Below, piece after piece: positions 5,620 to 6,298 of a stretch of 6,298 nucleotides of DNA. The notes under the pieces were generated by a model, which ran no database searches, was not told where the DNA came from, and saw nothing but the letters and a program-made list of their open reading frames with translations. This stretch comes from DSM-111022 sp043424535 (GTDB lineage: Bacteria > Bacillota > Bacilli > Lactobacillales > Aerococcaceae), in NCBI GenBank assembly GCA_043424535.1, contig JBHWOV010000078.1, positions 1 through 6,298 of the forward strand, read 5' to 3'. Position 1 is the stretch's first letter. Every line of letters starts with the position of its first letter. Both the position numbers and the translations under genes were made by a program.

Positions 5620-6298
5620 TTAATCTGTCATACTTAAATCAAGTGCGTGGTCTAATCGCTCTCCTAATTTAAAACTTAATTTCTTTATCATTGGTCCAAA
5701 TAGACGTTGAATTATATATGAAATCATTAAACAGACAACAAATACTGTAAAGCCACTCACAATTGCCTGTATTATTGAACCAAAGAAAGTGGAAAATTGT
5801 TGATTATCAAATAGTTCTGACCAGAGCCATTGTCTAATAATCGGTTGCTCATGAATTAAATAAACACCGAAACTTGCCGTTGCTAAATGATTAATGATAG
5901 GTACAGTACCTAATTTTAAATTATGAAAATAAATAAAAATTCCGAACGCAATCATTAAAATGACACCATGTGATAAAAAATTTATTCGATTAAGTTCCGG
6001 TGACATGCCTTGTATATAAGCTTCACCATTAACGATGAATGTATTACAAAAATAAAGAACAAATCCAATCAATAATAGTTTTAATCCTGTCGTTTTTTGA
6101 TTAAACCAGTGAGGTTGGTCAATTTTAATCCACCCCATCGTATAGATTAAATAAACAAATACCAAGATTCTTTGAACCGGTAATTCGAAATAATAAAGAC
6201 CAAATGTCGGTCCGACAGAAAGTAACACCGTAAATATAATAAATAAAGCAAAACGCGTCTTTTTAGATAATAAATTCATTAAATAATATATAAAAGGG
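5620..6298 (-). CDS. Acyltransferase 3 family membrane protein, C-terminal part, 5' end beyond the window
   Basis: This is the last part of a multi-pass membrane acyltransferase (Acyltransferase 3, OafA/WecH-like). The first ATG (6279) is almost surely internal: no ribosome binding site precedes it, and the frame stays open to the window edge, reading P-F-I-Y-Y-L before that Met. Family members are about 330-380 residues with the catalytic His near the N-terminus, which would be off-window. Counting that Met as 1, hydrophobic segments lie near 10-30, 36-51, 65-83, 101-118 and 164-192. The block ASFGVYLIHEQPIIRQWLW (135-153) is the typical C-terminal family motif. Members move acetyl or succinyl groups onto extracellular or membrane-linked sugars. 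It ends soon after the last membrane segment with no SGNH domain, so it is not an OatA-type peptidoglycan O-acetyltransferase; capsule, exopolysaccharide or teichoic acid is more likely. The LysM gene lies 92 bases downstream with no clear terminator between. Confidence 0.82.
   Translation of the reverse strand, partial: PFIYYLMNLLSKKTRFALFIIFTVLLSVGPTFGLYYFELPVQRILVFVYLIYTMGWIKIDQPHWFNQKTTGLKLLLIGFVLYFCNTFIVNGEAYIQGMSPELNRINFLSHGVILMIAFGIFIYFHNLKLGTVPIINHLATASFGVYLIHEQPIIRQWLWSELFDNQQFSTFFGSIIQAIVSGFTVFVVCLMISYIIQRLFGPMIKKLSFKLGERLDHALDLSMTD

Overview
The window looks like an ordinary chromosomal stretch from a low-GC Gram-positive bacterium, most likely in the Lactobacillales. The reasons are AT-rich codon use, strong AGGAG-type ribosome binding sites, an amino-acid ABC transporter whose substrate-binding domain is fused to the permease (a layout typical of lactic acid bacteria), and a secreted LysM wall-binding protein. 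Genus cannot be fixed from sequence reading alone; Carnobacteriaceae, Aerococcaceae or relatives would fit.

Layout from left to right. Positions 67-1338 (+) encode a complete HI0933/BaiN-type FAD-dependent flavoprotein, closed by its own hairpin terminator. Positions 1487-3871 (+) form a compact two-gene operon: a substrate-binding/permease fusion followed 9 bases later by its ATPase. Together they make a complete polar amino acid importer. The operon has a plausible sigma-A promoter with a dyad between the -35 and -10, and ends in a strong 18-bp hairpin. Two genes then lie on the minus strand: a secreted protein with seven LysM domains (3992-5527) and, upstream of it, the C-terminal part of a membrane acyltransferase of the Acyltransferase 3 family, which runs off the right edge (5620-6298).

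The plus- and minus-strand genes converge between 3872 and 3991, where two adjacent hairpins terminate transcription; the left one is symmetric enough to work in both directions. No gap exceeds 300 bases. I see no RNA genes, insertion sequences, CRISPR repeats, prophage genes or origin.

Functionally there are two themes: amino acid uptake (a two-gene, self-sufficient transporter) and the cell envelope (LysM protein and acyltransferase). The flavoprotein is a conserved family of poorly settled function and has no obvious link to either. I found no clear new biological system. The points most worth a second look are the LysM-only architecture with two classes of repeat and an acidic serine-rich tail, the unresolved substrate of the transporter, and the dyad in its promoter.
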